The notes under the pieces are model-generated. The model worked only from the letters and a program-made list of their open reading frames with translations, did no database searches and was not told the DNA's origin. DNA of 64,000 nucleotides from Liquidambar formosana. Its lineage: Eukaryota; Streptophyta; Magnoliopsida; Saxifragales; Altingiaceae. Shown piece after piece: positions 12,700 to 25,000 of this stretch. How positions within the stretch are numbered: the first letter of the stretch is position 1; each line of letters begins with the position of its first letter. The stretch lies in contig CM077821.1 of NCBI GenBank assembly GCA_039720395.1, forward strand, positions 39,864,792-39,928,791. Direction: 5' to 3'. The position numbers and the translations under genes were made by a program.

Positions 12700-13457
12700 T
12701 AGGGCACTGACTTTTTTTTTCTAAATCTCTCTCTATATATCTATATAAATAAATAAATAAAAAAGATTTGAAAAGTGGTATTCTGTTTTTGCTAAGTTTC
12801 CATGTTGCCCAACACGTATACTGGTCCCATTCTATAACGTGCACTGCATTTTTGTAACGTCTCATATCTCTCCCCTCCCTTCGTCAAGGGAACTCAAAGG
12901 CAATAATGGCTAGCAGGGGAAAAAAGTTTGAAAAAAATAAAAGTGTAAAAATCATTTTTTTTTTTTTTTCTTTTTAGTGGGTCTTGCTTAATTTCCCCCT
13001 CTCTCATCTTATACTTTGTTTTTAATTTTTTTAGCGATAAGTCTTACCTGACTTTGTCTTCTCTTCCTAACATTTTTAATTATTTTTTATATATCAAGAT
13101 GTATGTCCTATCCCAGCCCGTTGATTTGATTGTGATAGAATGGAATGGATCAAAACAACACGTGTATGCATATATATCACATAATTAGTCTATTATATCA
13201 TAAGTCATTTGCATCGCGCAAGTCTTCGCTTTGATTATTATTATATGAAATGCAGTACATATGATGTGGTAGCTTCCTACTTATGCCTTCCCTTCGTAAT
13301 GCTTCATGGTTCTTATACATTTGCATGTTTCATTCATTTTGGCCCCATCACTTCGGTGATATTGTTATATATCACATTGGCCATGTTAAATTTATTTCCT
13401 TTTATAATTACTCTAATCCAGATGATAGCAGTTGAGTCATCTTTATAGTTTATGTTA
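12700..13457. other. Spacer upstream of the TBL gene, no gene seen
   Basis: AT-rich sequence with T runs (for example 12955-12970) and several short chance frames. It probably holds the distal TBL promoter. Confidence 0.5.
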
Positions 13458-13725
13458 CTCCCTCTATCCCGCAAAAATAGACCTCTTTGAAAATGCAGGC
13501 AGATTAAGAAAATCAATTAATGTATTGATTTGTCATCCACTCAACTTTAATTTCTTTCCAAAAGCACCCTTATCTGACTATTAATGCATTGGTTATGTAC
13601 TTATGATGTTATAATAGAAAGTATAAGAAAGTTAAGAAAATTTATAATTTGATTTTCAAAGTGACAAATATTTTGGGATAACCCAAAAATAGAAAAGAAT
13701 GCCTATTTTTGTGGGATGAAGGAAA
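13458..13725. mobile_element. Stowaway-type (Tc1/mariner) MITE
   Basis: The left end reads CTCCCTCTATCCCGCAAAAA. The right end, read on the other strand, is TTTCCTTCATCCCACAAAAA. Both are flanked by TA (13456-13457 and 13726-13727), the Tc1/mariner target duplication. The 268-bp length and terminal sequence fit the plant Stowaway consensus. There is no coding capacity. Confidence 0.85.
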
Positions 13726-14624
13726 TACTAGCTTCTAAGTGACCTTGTGTCATGCCCTCATTTGTAAAATAAAATAAAAGTTAAATAATTAAAATTCTCG
13801 AAAACATTTTTTTAAGAGTAGTGATACATAAGATCACTATTAGACGACCAAAACATAAGACCACTGACCGTTAGTAGTTAAAAAAGAACTTAATATAGGA
13901 AGCCCTCAATTGCTGGTTTAGATAAATGTTCTCAAAATTTAGATAAACGGAATTATGGGGGTTTCCTTAAAATTGTTGTGATATTCTCCTTCCTTTTAAT
14001 GATTTCCAAAGGGAATCATCAACCAAAGTTTCGAGATACCTCTCGCATTCGAATTCGACAAAATATTCATATAATTAACCATGACACATCATACAAGATA
14101 TACATTAAGATAATACCACAACTCAACCATTATCATAACAAATCAGATAAAAAAATAGGTACGTTTTTAGAACCATGAATATTTAGATAATTTGTGATTT
14201 TTTTTGAGATAACAGTAGGAATTCCCTCCCCCCTTGCGTTGTTTTCCCCTGATTAGTGCCATGAATATTAAGATAAATTGGGATTTTTTTTCAGACCACA
14301 GTGTGATGTTTGTATTTTTATTTTTTTCCCCAGATAACAGTGTACCAATCGCAAACTCCCTCTATGTCGGACACCATCGACGTCAAATGTTGATATCCCC
14401 ATATTTGAAAAGGAAACCCAAAAGAAACCGGTTACCAATTTAGAGGAGATATAATGCCTAAATAAATGAAAGCATAAATTGATAGAAGATTGCACACGTT
14501 TCTATAATCCCTCATATATAGGGATTCCATATATGGAAGCAATTCAACAAAAAGGGTCAAACGTAATGTTCAACCGTTACTCGTCCCCCTGTTTCGTCCT
14601 CTGTTAGTTGTCTCTTTTATCATT

Positions 14625-14900
14625 TTTCTTTTTTTAAATGATTTTATTTATGCGGCAATTAAATTTTTTAAAACAATGTATTTTCAAGTATTTTGTTGGT
14701 CGTGTCAGCTTATCAAAATACCCTCTAACCCATGTCATATACGGGTGACACTTATAAAAACAATTTTATTACAAAAAAGTTAAAATTCTTCAAAATATTT
14801 TTTATTTTAAAATGATTTTACTTATGTAGTCAATTAAATAATAAAAACATTATTATCAAGTATTTCGTTGGTCATTGTCAGCTTAACAAAACACATTTTG
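14625..14900. repeat. Diverged direct repeat of about 100 bp, two copies
   Basis: AAATGATTTTATTTATG...CAAGTATTTTGTTGGTCGTGTCAGCTTA (14637-14715) is repeated as AAATGATTTTACTTATG...CAAGTATTTCGTTGGTCATTGTCAGCTTA (14811-14886) with small indels. No coding content; function unknown. Confidence 0.6.
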
Positions 14901-15036
14901 GTCATGATTTCACATTGCACAATTAATGAAGAACCATTACAGTTTTCTACACGTATTTAATATTTTAATTTAATCATATACTGTTACGTGTGAGCATATG
15001 GTCTCACAAGCATAGTTATACTATATATAAGATATA

Positions 15037-16180
15037 GGGCAAATTACATATTTGTGTTATTAACTTTATCCCAAATTTCAACGTAATGCATGAATTTTTA
15101 ATTTGTCCAATTTAATGCACTAACTATACATTAATGTTTTAACGTGGGTAAACATGAGACTGGCCATTTAATTCACTAATGGGGACCTCATGTTTGCTCA
15201 CGTGGTGGTCCATTTGGCACCGACGTGGCATCCTAGGTGAAGTCTCAGGCAAACTACATATTAGTGTCACTAATTTTACCCTCAAATTTCAATGTGGTGC
15301 GTAAACTTTTAATTTGTCAAATTTAAAACACAAACTATACATTATTTTTCAAGGTGGGTAAACATTGGACAACCGTTTAGTTCACTAACAGGAACCTCAT
15401 GTGTGCTTATGTGGTGGCCCATTTGGCGTCGATGTGGCATCCTTAGTGGAGTCTCCATCAAAACTGTTTCGACGGACCCATCCATAGTTAGAAACGACGG
15501 AGCCTAGGAGGCCCCACCTTCAGTCCCATTTCCATGTTCCATTTCCCTTGGCTTTTCCCTTTCCCAACATACCTAATGACTAATCCCTTCTATCTAAAGA
15601 GAAAAAAAGGCTAATAGTGAAACTAGCAGGAAGATATCCACCATGTCTTCCACCACTGCCACCACCATGAAAAGACAAACATATTGATGCTACTTCTATA
15701 ACACAAGTGTCTCCCTTCTTTCCTCTTCTTCCCTCATTCTCCTCCACCCTCACTGCCACAGCGACTTCATCGAAGAAATGGAATCCTCTCTCACCCCCTT
15801 CCCTAACCCTAATTACACCCTCCATCCCTTCTCTATTCTCCCCCTCCCCAAACCCTTGTGTTCCCCACCTCCACCACCATTCCTGAAGATGATCTTGACA
15901 TCTCCGAGGTCACCGCCCTCCAACTCCTACCCACCGCCACTTTCAATGACAACTATCTCCTCGACAACCTTTACCTCCATTGGGGATGCCCCGTTGGCAT
16001 CAGATGGGCCACTATGTGAATGCATATGAGCTCTTTCGTTAGTGAACTAAACGGTCGTCCCATATTTACCCACATTGAAACACTAATGTATAGTTAATGT
16101 ATTAAATTGGACAAATTAAAAGTTTATGCACCACATTGAAATTTGAGGTAAAGTTAGTGACACTAACATGTAGTTTGCCC
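15037..16180. mobile_element. Non-autonomous Mutator-like element (MULE) with perfect 9-bp target duplication
   Basis: TAAGATATA at 15028-15036 is repeated exactly at 16181-16189. The element begins GGGCAAATTACAT and ends ATGTAGTTTGCCC, giving terminal inverted repeats of about 150 bp (15037-15190 against 16030-16180). A 9-bp duplication plus long inverted ends identifies the Mutator class. The left terminus is doubled: a second copy of the end starts at 15247 (AGGCAAACTACAT) and runs to about 15463. It is closer to the right end than the outer copy is. The interior (about 15480-16025) is GC-richer than its surroundings and carries no transposase, but has protein-like frames on the + strand, including one reading DDLDISEVTALQLLP at about 15890-15940. 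That fits a captured gene fragment. Confidence 0.85.
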
Positions 16181-17317
16181 TAAGATATATTAGATTAGAT
16201 TTGATTTGGTCCTCTGCACTTTCTAGTTTCAATAATGCATTTCTAATTTATTGGCCATTTACTAAAATCAAATTTTGTTAATTAAAAAAATCCAATTGAT
16301 TCTTTTTTTTTTTTTTTTTTTGTCAATAAATTATTTTAATTAGAAAATGCTTAAGCTATAGGTTTTATCTACTCACTTTAATTATGAGTTGATGTGTGAA
16401 GTAAAAAATTATAATTAACAAAAAAAATCCTATTTGTTTTTGAAAAAATGGATGCCATATCAAATCAGCTTTTCGATGTAGTAGCATTATTCATTTCAAC
16501 AAAACATTTTCCAATCTAGAATCCTAGGCCCGAGATTTTGATCTGCCTACTTCAGAAAGAAGTCTGGAGAATTCTCCAGCTAAGATCCTGGACTAGAAGT
16601 GAATTCTTCATTTCAATTTCATAGAATCATGTGGAATATCAGAATCAGCTCCTAGTTCCTTAACTTTTTAAAATGATAAACATTAAGATCAAATCTCTCT
16701 CTTTAAATCTCCCTCATTTCTAATTATGCAACTTGTAAAATTAGGATTTTTTGAAACTCAATTCTCATTCTCATAGTCACTCTAAAGAAAAACAAATCAA
16801 TCATGGTTGATTAGATGTGATGAAACAATTGAAGAAAAAAAGATCAATTATTTTAGATAGAAGAAATCAAGTACATTTAAAAAAAATATATATTTTTTTG
16901 TTTTCTATTAAATTATATATTTATGTTTGCAAAATGATATAGAGGCCTAATGAGTAGGCCTAACAAGTTGGCCTACATCCATATAAGGAATTATCTAATT
17001 AATAGTAGTTATCCCCACATCCCACGATTCTATGGATTCGTATCAATACAAATTCCATAATTTGCTGAAATTCAAACTTTCTTCTCATTATTGTAGACGT
17101 CTCTTTCTTCCACAACTTCCATTCATGCGTTTTATTCCCATTATTGTAGCCTTCTCACCTTCTTCCACAAACTAGCCATTTCTACGTTTATTTCAAAACT
17201 AATTAAGTATGTGTGTAACGTTAAATTTTGTAGGTATTTGACTAGTTTGTTTATCATCTTTTTTCATGATGATAATACGCTCGTTTTCGTTTGAATGTTG
17301 ATTAATAATACAACATA

Positions 17318-17585
17318 GATGCATGTTGTTCAATTTTGAGAACAAGTTATCAAGTGACATAAAATGATATCAAGTTACTAACAAAATTATTATAAACAAG
17401 TTATTATATAAATACATATTGTTCAATTCTGAAAATAAGTTATCAAGTGGCATAAAATGGTATCAAGTTACTATGATATTATTACGGAACAAGTTATTAT
17501 ATAAATGCATGTTGTTCAATTTTGAGGATAAGTTATCAAGTGACATAAAATGATATCAAGTTACTATGAACAAATAACTATGTGA
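17318..17585. repeat. Tandem array, three copies of a roughly 93-bp unit
   Basis: Units start near 17318, 17411 and 17502. Each carries TTGTTCAATTYTGARRAYAA, then GTTATCAAGTG.CATAAAATG.TATCAAGTTACTA, then a TTATTATATAAAT linker. A fragment of a fourth copy (GATATCAAGTTATTATA) follows at about 17583. No frame runs through. It may be the interior of a larger decayed element, because AGGCCT/TAGGT-rich segments near 16945 and 18040 look like imperfect inverted flanks. Confidence 0.7.
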
Positions 17586-18138
17586 TATCAAGTTATTATA
17601 CAACTTTACTTTGAGTTATTTAAATTCAGTTATTTTTCTTTCACACTATGAAGGTGCTATGTGATTCCTAATGTTTTTCTCCCCGAAACAAATGAGAAAC
17701 TTAAGTATATCATTGTAACTTAATAAAACAGATGAGAAACCAAAGAAAGAGGGCTCTCTGTTTTGGGAGGAGAATAAAGAGACCTGGAGGGTCTCTTAAT
17801 AACTTGTGTTTGATGAAGGAGAAACTAGTGAACTAGAGAGAGAGGAGGAGTCTATAAATGATCGTTTTCCCCCCGAAAGGTAATTCGTTTGAGGAAGGAA
17901 GAGACGTTTGGTTTGTGATTTTCACGCTAAAAAACAGTAAGGGGTTATTAAGTGATTATAGGGGCAGATTTTAGGGGATTTAGGAATTTCAACCTATATT
18001 TCCTTTTTTTTAAAAGACCAATAGAAAAACGCCATATTAGTAGGTCAGTCTAGTAGGTTTATAGAGTGGTCTCATATAAAAGGACTTTTTATGTTTTTAT
18101 TTCTTACACATTGATTATGAACTTAAATCAAATGGTTA

Positions 18139-18371
18139 GGCCCATTTGGATAAGCTTTTATTTCAGGGTTTTTACTTTCAAAAGTGAAAAAAAAAATAAA
18201 ATATTTCAATGTAAAAAATTTTAAAAATTATTTTTAAAAGTTGAGACAATAAGAAATTCTTACTATCTCAACTTTTAAAAATAATTATCAAAATTTTGCA
18301 CTATAAAAAACTTACCAAATTTTCTTTTTATACTTAAAAAAAAAAAAAATAGAAACTTATCCAAATGGACC
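18139..18371. mobile_element. Foldback MITE, family undetermined
   Basis: GGCCCATTTGGATAAGCTTT at the left pairs with an inverted GGTCCATTTGGATAAGTTTC at the right. The inner arms also pair (AAAAATTATTTTTAAAAGTTGAGA and its inverse around 18220-18285), so nearly the whole 233 bp folds into one stem. No convincing target duplication was seen, which leaves hAT or another class open. Confidence 0.65.
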
Positions 18372-18659
18372 AAATTATAAAAACCAAAATAAGTATAATC
18401 CAACACAAAAAATTTCATTTTCGACTTTATTTATTTCATCGTATAATAATTTACAAAGTAAAATCAATTTTAAAGTAATATGATTTACACTGAAAATTGT
18501 TATTTTCCCATGTTTTTGAAACGCTTGGGTGAAACCGAAAAAGAAATTTATAACCATTATTTTAGGTTTTTCCATGATATACTCGTATATATGAGAAAAA
18601 ACTAATATGCATTTGAGATTATATTTTTTTGCCTTCACAATCCTCTTTTATTATCCTGA

Positions 18660-19047
18660 TACTACGTGGTGGCCGTGTCATAAGGGGCAAACACAGGATC
18701 ATTGAATTTGTAGATCCTGCCAATCATCAGAAGACAGCCTCACTGTGACACCAAAATCCCACAGCACCCCCGAGTCATCTTCCGAGTCGACCCAGCGAGG
18801 TGATGCTCCACCGACTCCCAATGAAGAAAACCCCAGTACCATTACTCTATTCTAAACCCTCTTTGTTACAGTTCATGTTATTACTCTCCTTCATGAGTAT
18901 GTGGTTGACGGTGAGAAATTGAAAGAGCCAAAGCCCCTGTGAGAAAGTAGGATAAACCCCACTGCCGTTTCACTGGTACCTACGCCCGTTTCGTTTCTCC
19001 GTCGCCGACGCTGTCGCTGTCGCCGGTATTTATATATAAGAAGCAGA
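18660..19047 (+). promoter_or_regulatory. Upstream region of the EMB2735-like gene
   Basis: This stretch is less AT-rich than its surroundings. It contains a telo-box-like AAACCCT at about 18855-18861, common in promoters of growth-related housekeeping genes. A TATTTATATATAAG at 19028-19041 is only about 8 bp before the ATG, too close to act as the TATA box for this start. The transcript start was not resolved. Confidence 0.35.
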
Positions 19048-22000
19048 ATGAAGTTGAAGCAAGTCTCGAGGAAAGTTTGTGATTACATTCGCTATGATCT
19101 GAAAGAAATTGCGTTTCCTTCGTCGTTGCCCGATCCTCCTCATGCAAAGAAGCGACGGAAATTGTCCTTGAAAGAGTGGTTTTATGTAAGTTTTCCGCAC
19201 TTCTCCTTTTCATTGACAAGGTTGTGGTCTCGTAAAATTTTCGAAATGGGTAATCTTATGTGTTATTGTTCATGGCGTTTGTGGGATTTTTTATTTTTAT
19301 TATTATTTTTTTTTTGGGGTGATACAGAGTTTTTGGCAGTTGTTAATGTTTGATGGTCTTAATCATTGAATTTGTGATGATATAAATAAAAAATAAAAAA
19401 ATAAAAAAAAACATTGAATTGGGTGGTCTTATCTTACATGGGTTTTTGGAGATAGGGGCAATAATTTAAATTTTTAACAAGTGCTACAATTGGAATCTAA
19501 CCTTGTTGGGTTTTTTTTTGGGGAATATGCTAGATTTCGGGGAGTCATAAATGTCCGATGATCTTAATCATTGAATTGGGCAGTCTGAATTTACATGGGT
19601 TTCTGGAGATACGGGCAATAATTTACAGTAATTGATTTATCGGAGGTGACTGATAAATTAGTTTGGTTCGACTGTGAAACATTGTGGCAAATGGGTAGGC
19701 ATTTGCTTGATCTTGCGTTAAGTAATTGCTTTAAGATTGTGTAATAGTTTCTTAGTCTTTTGAATATTAGTTATGTCTATAAGATTTTTTTTTCAGTTCA
19801 AGATGAAATAAACCTCCTCCTCACACATGCACCTGGAAAATGTGGCATCCATATGCTGATAAGTGGCTTCATTAATTGTTCTTCAGGTGTTAAAGGAAGC
19901 ATCTAGACTCTATGCTGCAAGTTGGGTACGGGATATTGGTCCTGATCTTCGGCCAAATGATTATAAGAAGAGTGAAGAGAGTAGAGAGAAGTCCGATGGA
20001 GTAGAGAGTGCAGCTAAAGAGAAAGAACCATCCACGTTGGAGGATCTTGGTATGAAACTTCTATCAATTATAGTTAAACATTGATGTTCAATTGTGCATA
20101 CTTTTTCCCCCCTTCTAATGGGAATCAAAGAATTATATTAACAAAGAGAAAGATTTACAAAAGAGGAGGACGAGAATTCCTCCTACAGGTGGCCCTAAAG
20201 ACTATACACCCCTGGACAAAAACTCTAAAACCAAACCCTACAAAAAACAGCCTCGAGGAGGAAAAAATATTCCCTTTATAAGACTGTAAAGTGACAGCAG
20301 CTCTCTTGGCCAGCTTGTCAGCCTTCCCATTTGCACCTCTAGCCCCCCAAAAAGCCTGAACTTGCGAGTGATCTGCCAAATCCAAGATTTCCCCATACAA
20401 ATAAGTGAACCTCCAGGCACCAATACTCCATGTTGATAACAATAGAAGAATCTCCCTTGATAATCAGATTACGAATCCCCATCCTAGAAGCTTCCCTCAG
20501 CCCTTCAATCAAAGCCATCAATTCAGCTTTGAGATCGATCCCTCCTCAGTTGGAAAAGAAATCTCCAATAGAGTCTTTCCTCTGGAATTGCGAAAAATCC
20601 CACCAATGCCTAATTAACACCGGATTCCCAAGAGAACACCTATAAAATTGAATTTATTACTTCCCTTGGGATGGGGAGACCACTTAGATTTGGTACAAAT
20701 CAACTTCTTCATTGAGTAACGCAATGCACCCATCGAAATTGTTGATACCTGAGAAGAGTTCATAAAGGAGAATGATGATACTCACCAATTATCAATGCAC
20801 CCCCAAAGGGAATGTTGTGGTTGGTCTTAACTACCTTCTTCTCTAGTATTGTCCTGGGGCTATCTCTTTGTTATCCCTACCCCTATGGCAAGATGTAGTT
20901 GATCCCCTAATGTTGGGGTTGTCTTCTTGTTGTTTCTTTGTATAATGATTTTCTGGAGAAGCGTGAGGACGGTGTATGATGATGAATAAGGTGGTGGTAG
21001 TTGTCATGTGTGGGATAATAATTGAATGATGGATAGTTAGGTAGAAGTGGGTAGTATGTAACTATGTTGGCTGTAACTCATACTACCGTAATTACCTTGA
21101 AAGGACGAGTCATTAAGTCTCCAAATCTGATGGTATCATAGCTACGCACTATACCATGCAAGGAAGACTCTTTTGATGATTCGCGGTGTATGTGTCGATT
21201 CCTTTTAGACTCACTCCCGCCCTCGATCTCATGCGTACGTCTAGGCCTCAAATGAAAACTTGTATGAGGTTTTGGAATGGTGCCTATATCAACATAAGGA
21301 AGAAAGCCACTCAAACTCTGGTGCCCACGAAAAGGGGATAGCAGAAGAGCAACATTACTACTAGATTCACCCTATCCCCAGCCTCACCCCTGATTTGGCT
21401 TGAAATTCTTTAAATTTGTGCTATAATCTTGTAGATCTAAGGTGAAAAAGGTAGAGAATGAAGGAAAATGAAAGAGAGGGGAGGGAGGAAAAATAAGAAA
21501 AGAAGTGGCTTAAATGGGTTAAAAAGTTGATTTGTGTAGATAACACAAAGTGAAGAAGAAGAATAAGAGATCTTATAAGAGAGAAACTGACAAAAAATAT
21601 TTAGAGAGCTTAGGGTTCTCTACCTTGTAAATTAATATTTATATTAGCATAAGTATAATGATGTGGTGTATGAACACATTGCCTTTAAAAGTAGATTGTG
21701 TTGCACAAAATGAATCTCTCGGTACAGCTGGTTGTTGGCGGCCTACTCTCCAAGGTACAAAAATTGCGTTTCCTGCAAGTGTGCCCCTGCAATGTGTGAG
21801 GGATGTGAATAGGTTGGATTTCTTCTTTGTAAGAATATTAGAACTCGAAAAGATTGAAACAATCAGAAAATTCAATGCAGAAAAAAAGAAACCAAAACAT
21901 ATATTGAGAGAGAGAGAGAGAGAGAGAGAAAGGCAGGCTTGGGTGATGTGCTTATTTGCAATGTATACTTGATGGATCCATCTATATGGGTATGGAAGTG

Positions 22001-25000
22001 GGGGTGAGCTTAGGTAGGTTTTCTAGAGCACTCATGAATATCCAAGTATGATGCATGGCCTATTTGTGCCACTCCAGTTAGAATAGCTCAGATTTTGAGA
22101 ATTCAATGTGGGTCATTACTTAGTACTTACATCTCACCAAATTTCTCGTTCATAGAAATTTTTAAGATTTGACCAAATTTCTAGGTTACTACTTACATAT
22201 CCTAGGTGCTGGTTCATAGTCCTATAGACACCATCACTGATGCATTGGATCCTCATGTCCCTTCATACTCATCCTTGTATCTTAAAATATGTGGGGGATT
22301 ATTGTAATTCATTGAGTTATTATGGGTATTTCAAAATAAAATCCTCTCCTTTTCTTATTTTCCTTCTATTCCTTGTTGTTGGCTTTTTCTCTTTGTCCCA
22401 CATCGGTTAGGAAGAGGACTTGGTATGTGTTTATATACATTTACACGTCTTGTATCTGGTAAAGATGTGGTAGAGTGTCGGAGGCTCACGTGCACACGAG
22501 ACGGAGCCAAGGATCAGTGAATTTCTGGACAGCGATCCAAAAATCGACTTGTTCAGGCACATTGTGTTGCGCAAGGGGTTCTAAATCCCCATTTTCACGC
22601 CTCATGTGTGTGCATAGGACTGGCCGCATTTTACCATTTTGTTCCTTGGATATCCATGCCCGTACCCACTTGTCTGATTTAGATTATTTATTGTATCTAA
22701 TCATTTTTATTTGGTCAGCTACACATCTTGTGTCTAGATTCAACCCCTTAGTTGTTACAAATTCTTTATCTAGATACACCTCTATTGTGACCAGATACAT
22801 TTAGGACTGTTATAATATTTAATTTTCAGAATTATTATTGCAGGATTTATTTTTGTGTAAGCTTGATGTGTTTGGATTGGGGAGAGACCTCTATATATAG
22901 GGGTTCAAAATGAAATTGAAAAATTTGAAGTATGTGTGGAATCAAAATCAACTCAAAAATCTTGTAAACTAGTAGAAAGACTGAAATAGAATCTAAACTA
23001 ATAGGTTTAATTCACAGTGACCTAGGTGATTTGAAAAACACTTCAACTAGAGGAGGTAAAAGATTTTATATAACTTTTGTAGATGACTATTTTAGATACA
23101 CAAATGTTTATTTACTCAGAATTAACGATTTTTTTTTATAAGGAAATGTACTCAGAATTTACGATGAGGCAACAAAAATGTTCTTGAAATATAAAACAAA
23201 AGTTGAAAATCAATTAGACAGGAAAATTAAAAGACTTTGGTCTGATGGAGGAGGAGAATCTGAGTATCATTCACGTAATAATTTTTGTCAAGAACATGGC
23301 ATATTTTATGAAACAAATGAACCTTATTTACCTGAATCTAATTACAAGCCTTTGTCTGTCCTTGTTTCCTTGATGTATTCCTTGTAGTTGTCTTTTACAC
23401 TTTGTCCCACATTGGTTAGGAAGAGGTCTTGTCATGTGTTTATATACAGGTCTTGTCATGTTCATATACAGGATAAAAGGATGGGATAATCTTTTATAAA
23501 ATCTCTTGATTCTTAGGAGGAGCACTTGTCCTCTTGTACTTCATTCTATTTTTATAATAGTATCTCTTTTTGTTGCTTATAAAATAAAAAAATAAAAAAA
23601 ATCCAATTTCAGATCCTTAGAAACAGAATACAATGGAAGGTAACTTATAAACCTGCGGTGTGAAAATTGTTATGAGTTGGCTTCATAACTGGAAAAAGAA
23701 AATTTGATGATTGTTGTTAAAGAGTAGTGGTCACAGAAATGTTTAAGAAAAAGGAAAAAAGAGAGAAAGAAGAAGAGAGAGGGGGGGGGGGGGGGGTGAG
23801 GGAGCTTATGATGTGTGCTATTTTTTAATGTGTTATAAGAATTTGTTCTCATAAATTTTGTCACTCCTATTTTGCAAAAGGGATTGGAGTTTAAAACAAA
23901 AAAATGCAAAAGATGAATGAAACCGCTATAAGCGATCCCTAGAAGGCTATAACAAAGAAGGTAGATGTGAAGCATGCATTTATTTTTCTAGATGGTTTTA
24001 TTGGGTTGGGTCAAATGGGTGTCACAGTTTTTGGGCCTAGGCAATCCAATTAGTAAGCTGGACCAGTTGAGGGCCAGGGTCATCGATTCATTGGTCTGAA
24101 TGGCTGGGCTGGTCCAGGCCTAATAACTCTAAAGTTACATTATTGGTGATGAGTTAAACAGGAAGGTAAAAGCAAGAAAGAATTATAATTGGGTGCAAAG
24201 AATCAAAACTCATCTTTTTTGCTTCGTTACCTTCAATCGCCCTCAAACTAGAATTCCAGATTCAATTGGGACCTGTATTACCTAAATCATTCACTTTAAT
24301 AGCTGTACCTAATTTGTGTTTTGGACCTAAGCTATGAAACCTTTTTTTGTTTTCTTTTTTTTCTGAGGGAGGAGGGCTTTATGACTTTATTCTATTACGG
24401 TAAAGAATGACACAAAATGAAATATCTTCTTGGATTGCATACACGAACAGTAAAAAAACACAGCTTATTTTGTGTTTTGTGTTAGTAAAATGAAGAATAT
24501 GTTTCTACTCTTGATACCCATTGTATTTGTTGTCAAGATTGTGGTTAAGTTATTTGTTATGACCATAACAATAGCTCTTAAATCATGTATTGTGGATAAA
24601 GTTATTTTTCTCCCTTAAATTGCATCAAGTATTGAATCATGTATTTTTCCTGCCATTTATTGCAAGAAACAGAGTGGGGTGATCTTAAGTCAATTAAGAT
24701 ATTAAGACCCTCACAGCTTCTTGCTCAATGGAGAATTCTCTATGTTTCTTTAAATATTAGACTTCCTTTAATGCAGAGAACACAAATCAGTGGCTTTACA
24801 TTTTGAGCACCATAAACAGTATTTTTTGTAGAGGCAAAAGACTGTGAAAGAGAGTTTCCAATTTCCTTATTCCTAATAGAGCACCTTTCAAAAACTATAG
24901 TATAATAATGTTCTTTCTTTTTTTCTTTTTTCTTTTCAAATAGTTTTTTTCCTTCAAATACTGCCAAAAACAGTTCAAATGTGCATGTATTATACATTTA

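Noticed and set aside
15778..16029. An 83-codon open frame rich in Pro and Ser
   Set aside because: It lies inside the MULE, the composition is low-complexity, and a competing frame looks more protein-like. It is kept only as possible captured sequence.
19028..19041. TATTTATATATAAG as TATA box of the EMB2735-like gene
   Set aside because: It is only about 8 bp before the start codon, so transcription would begin inside the coding region.
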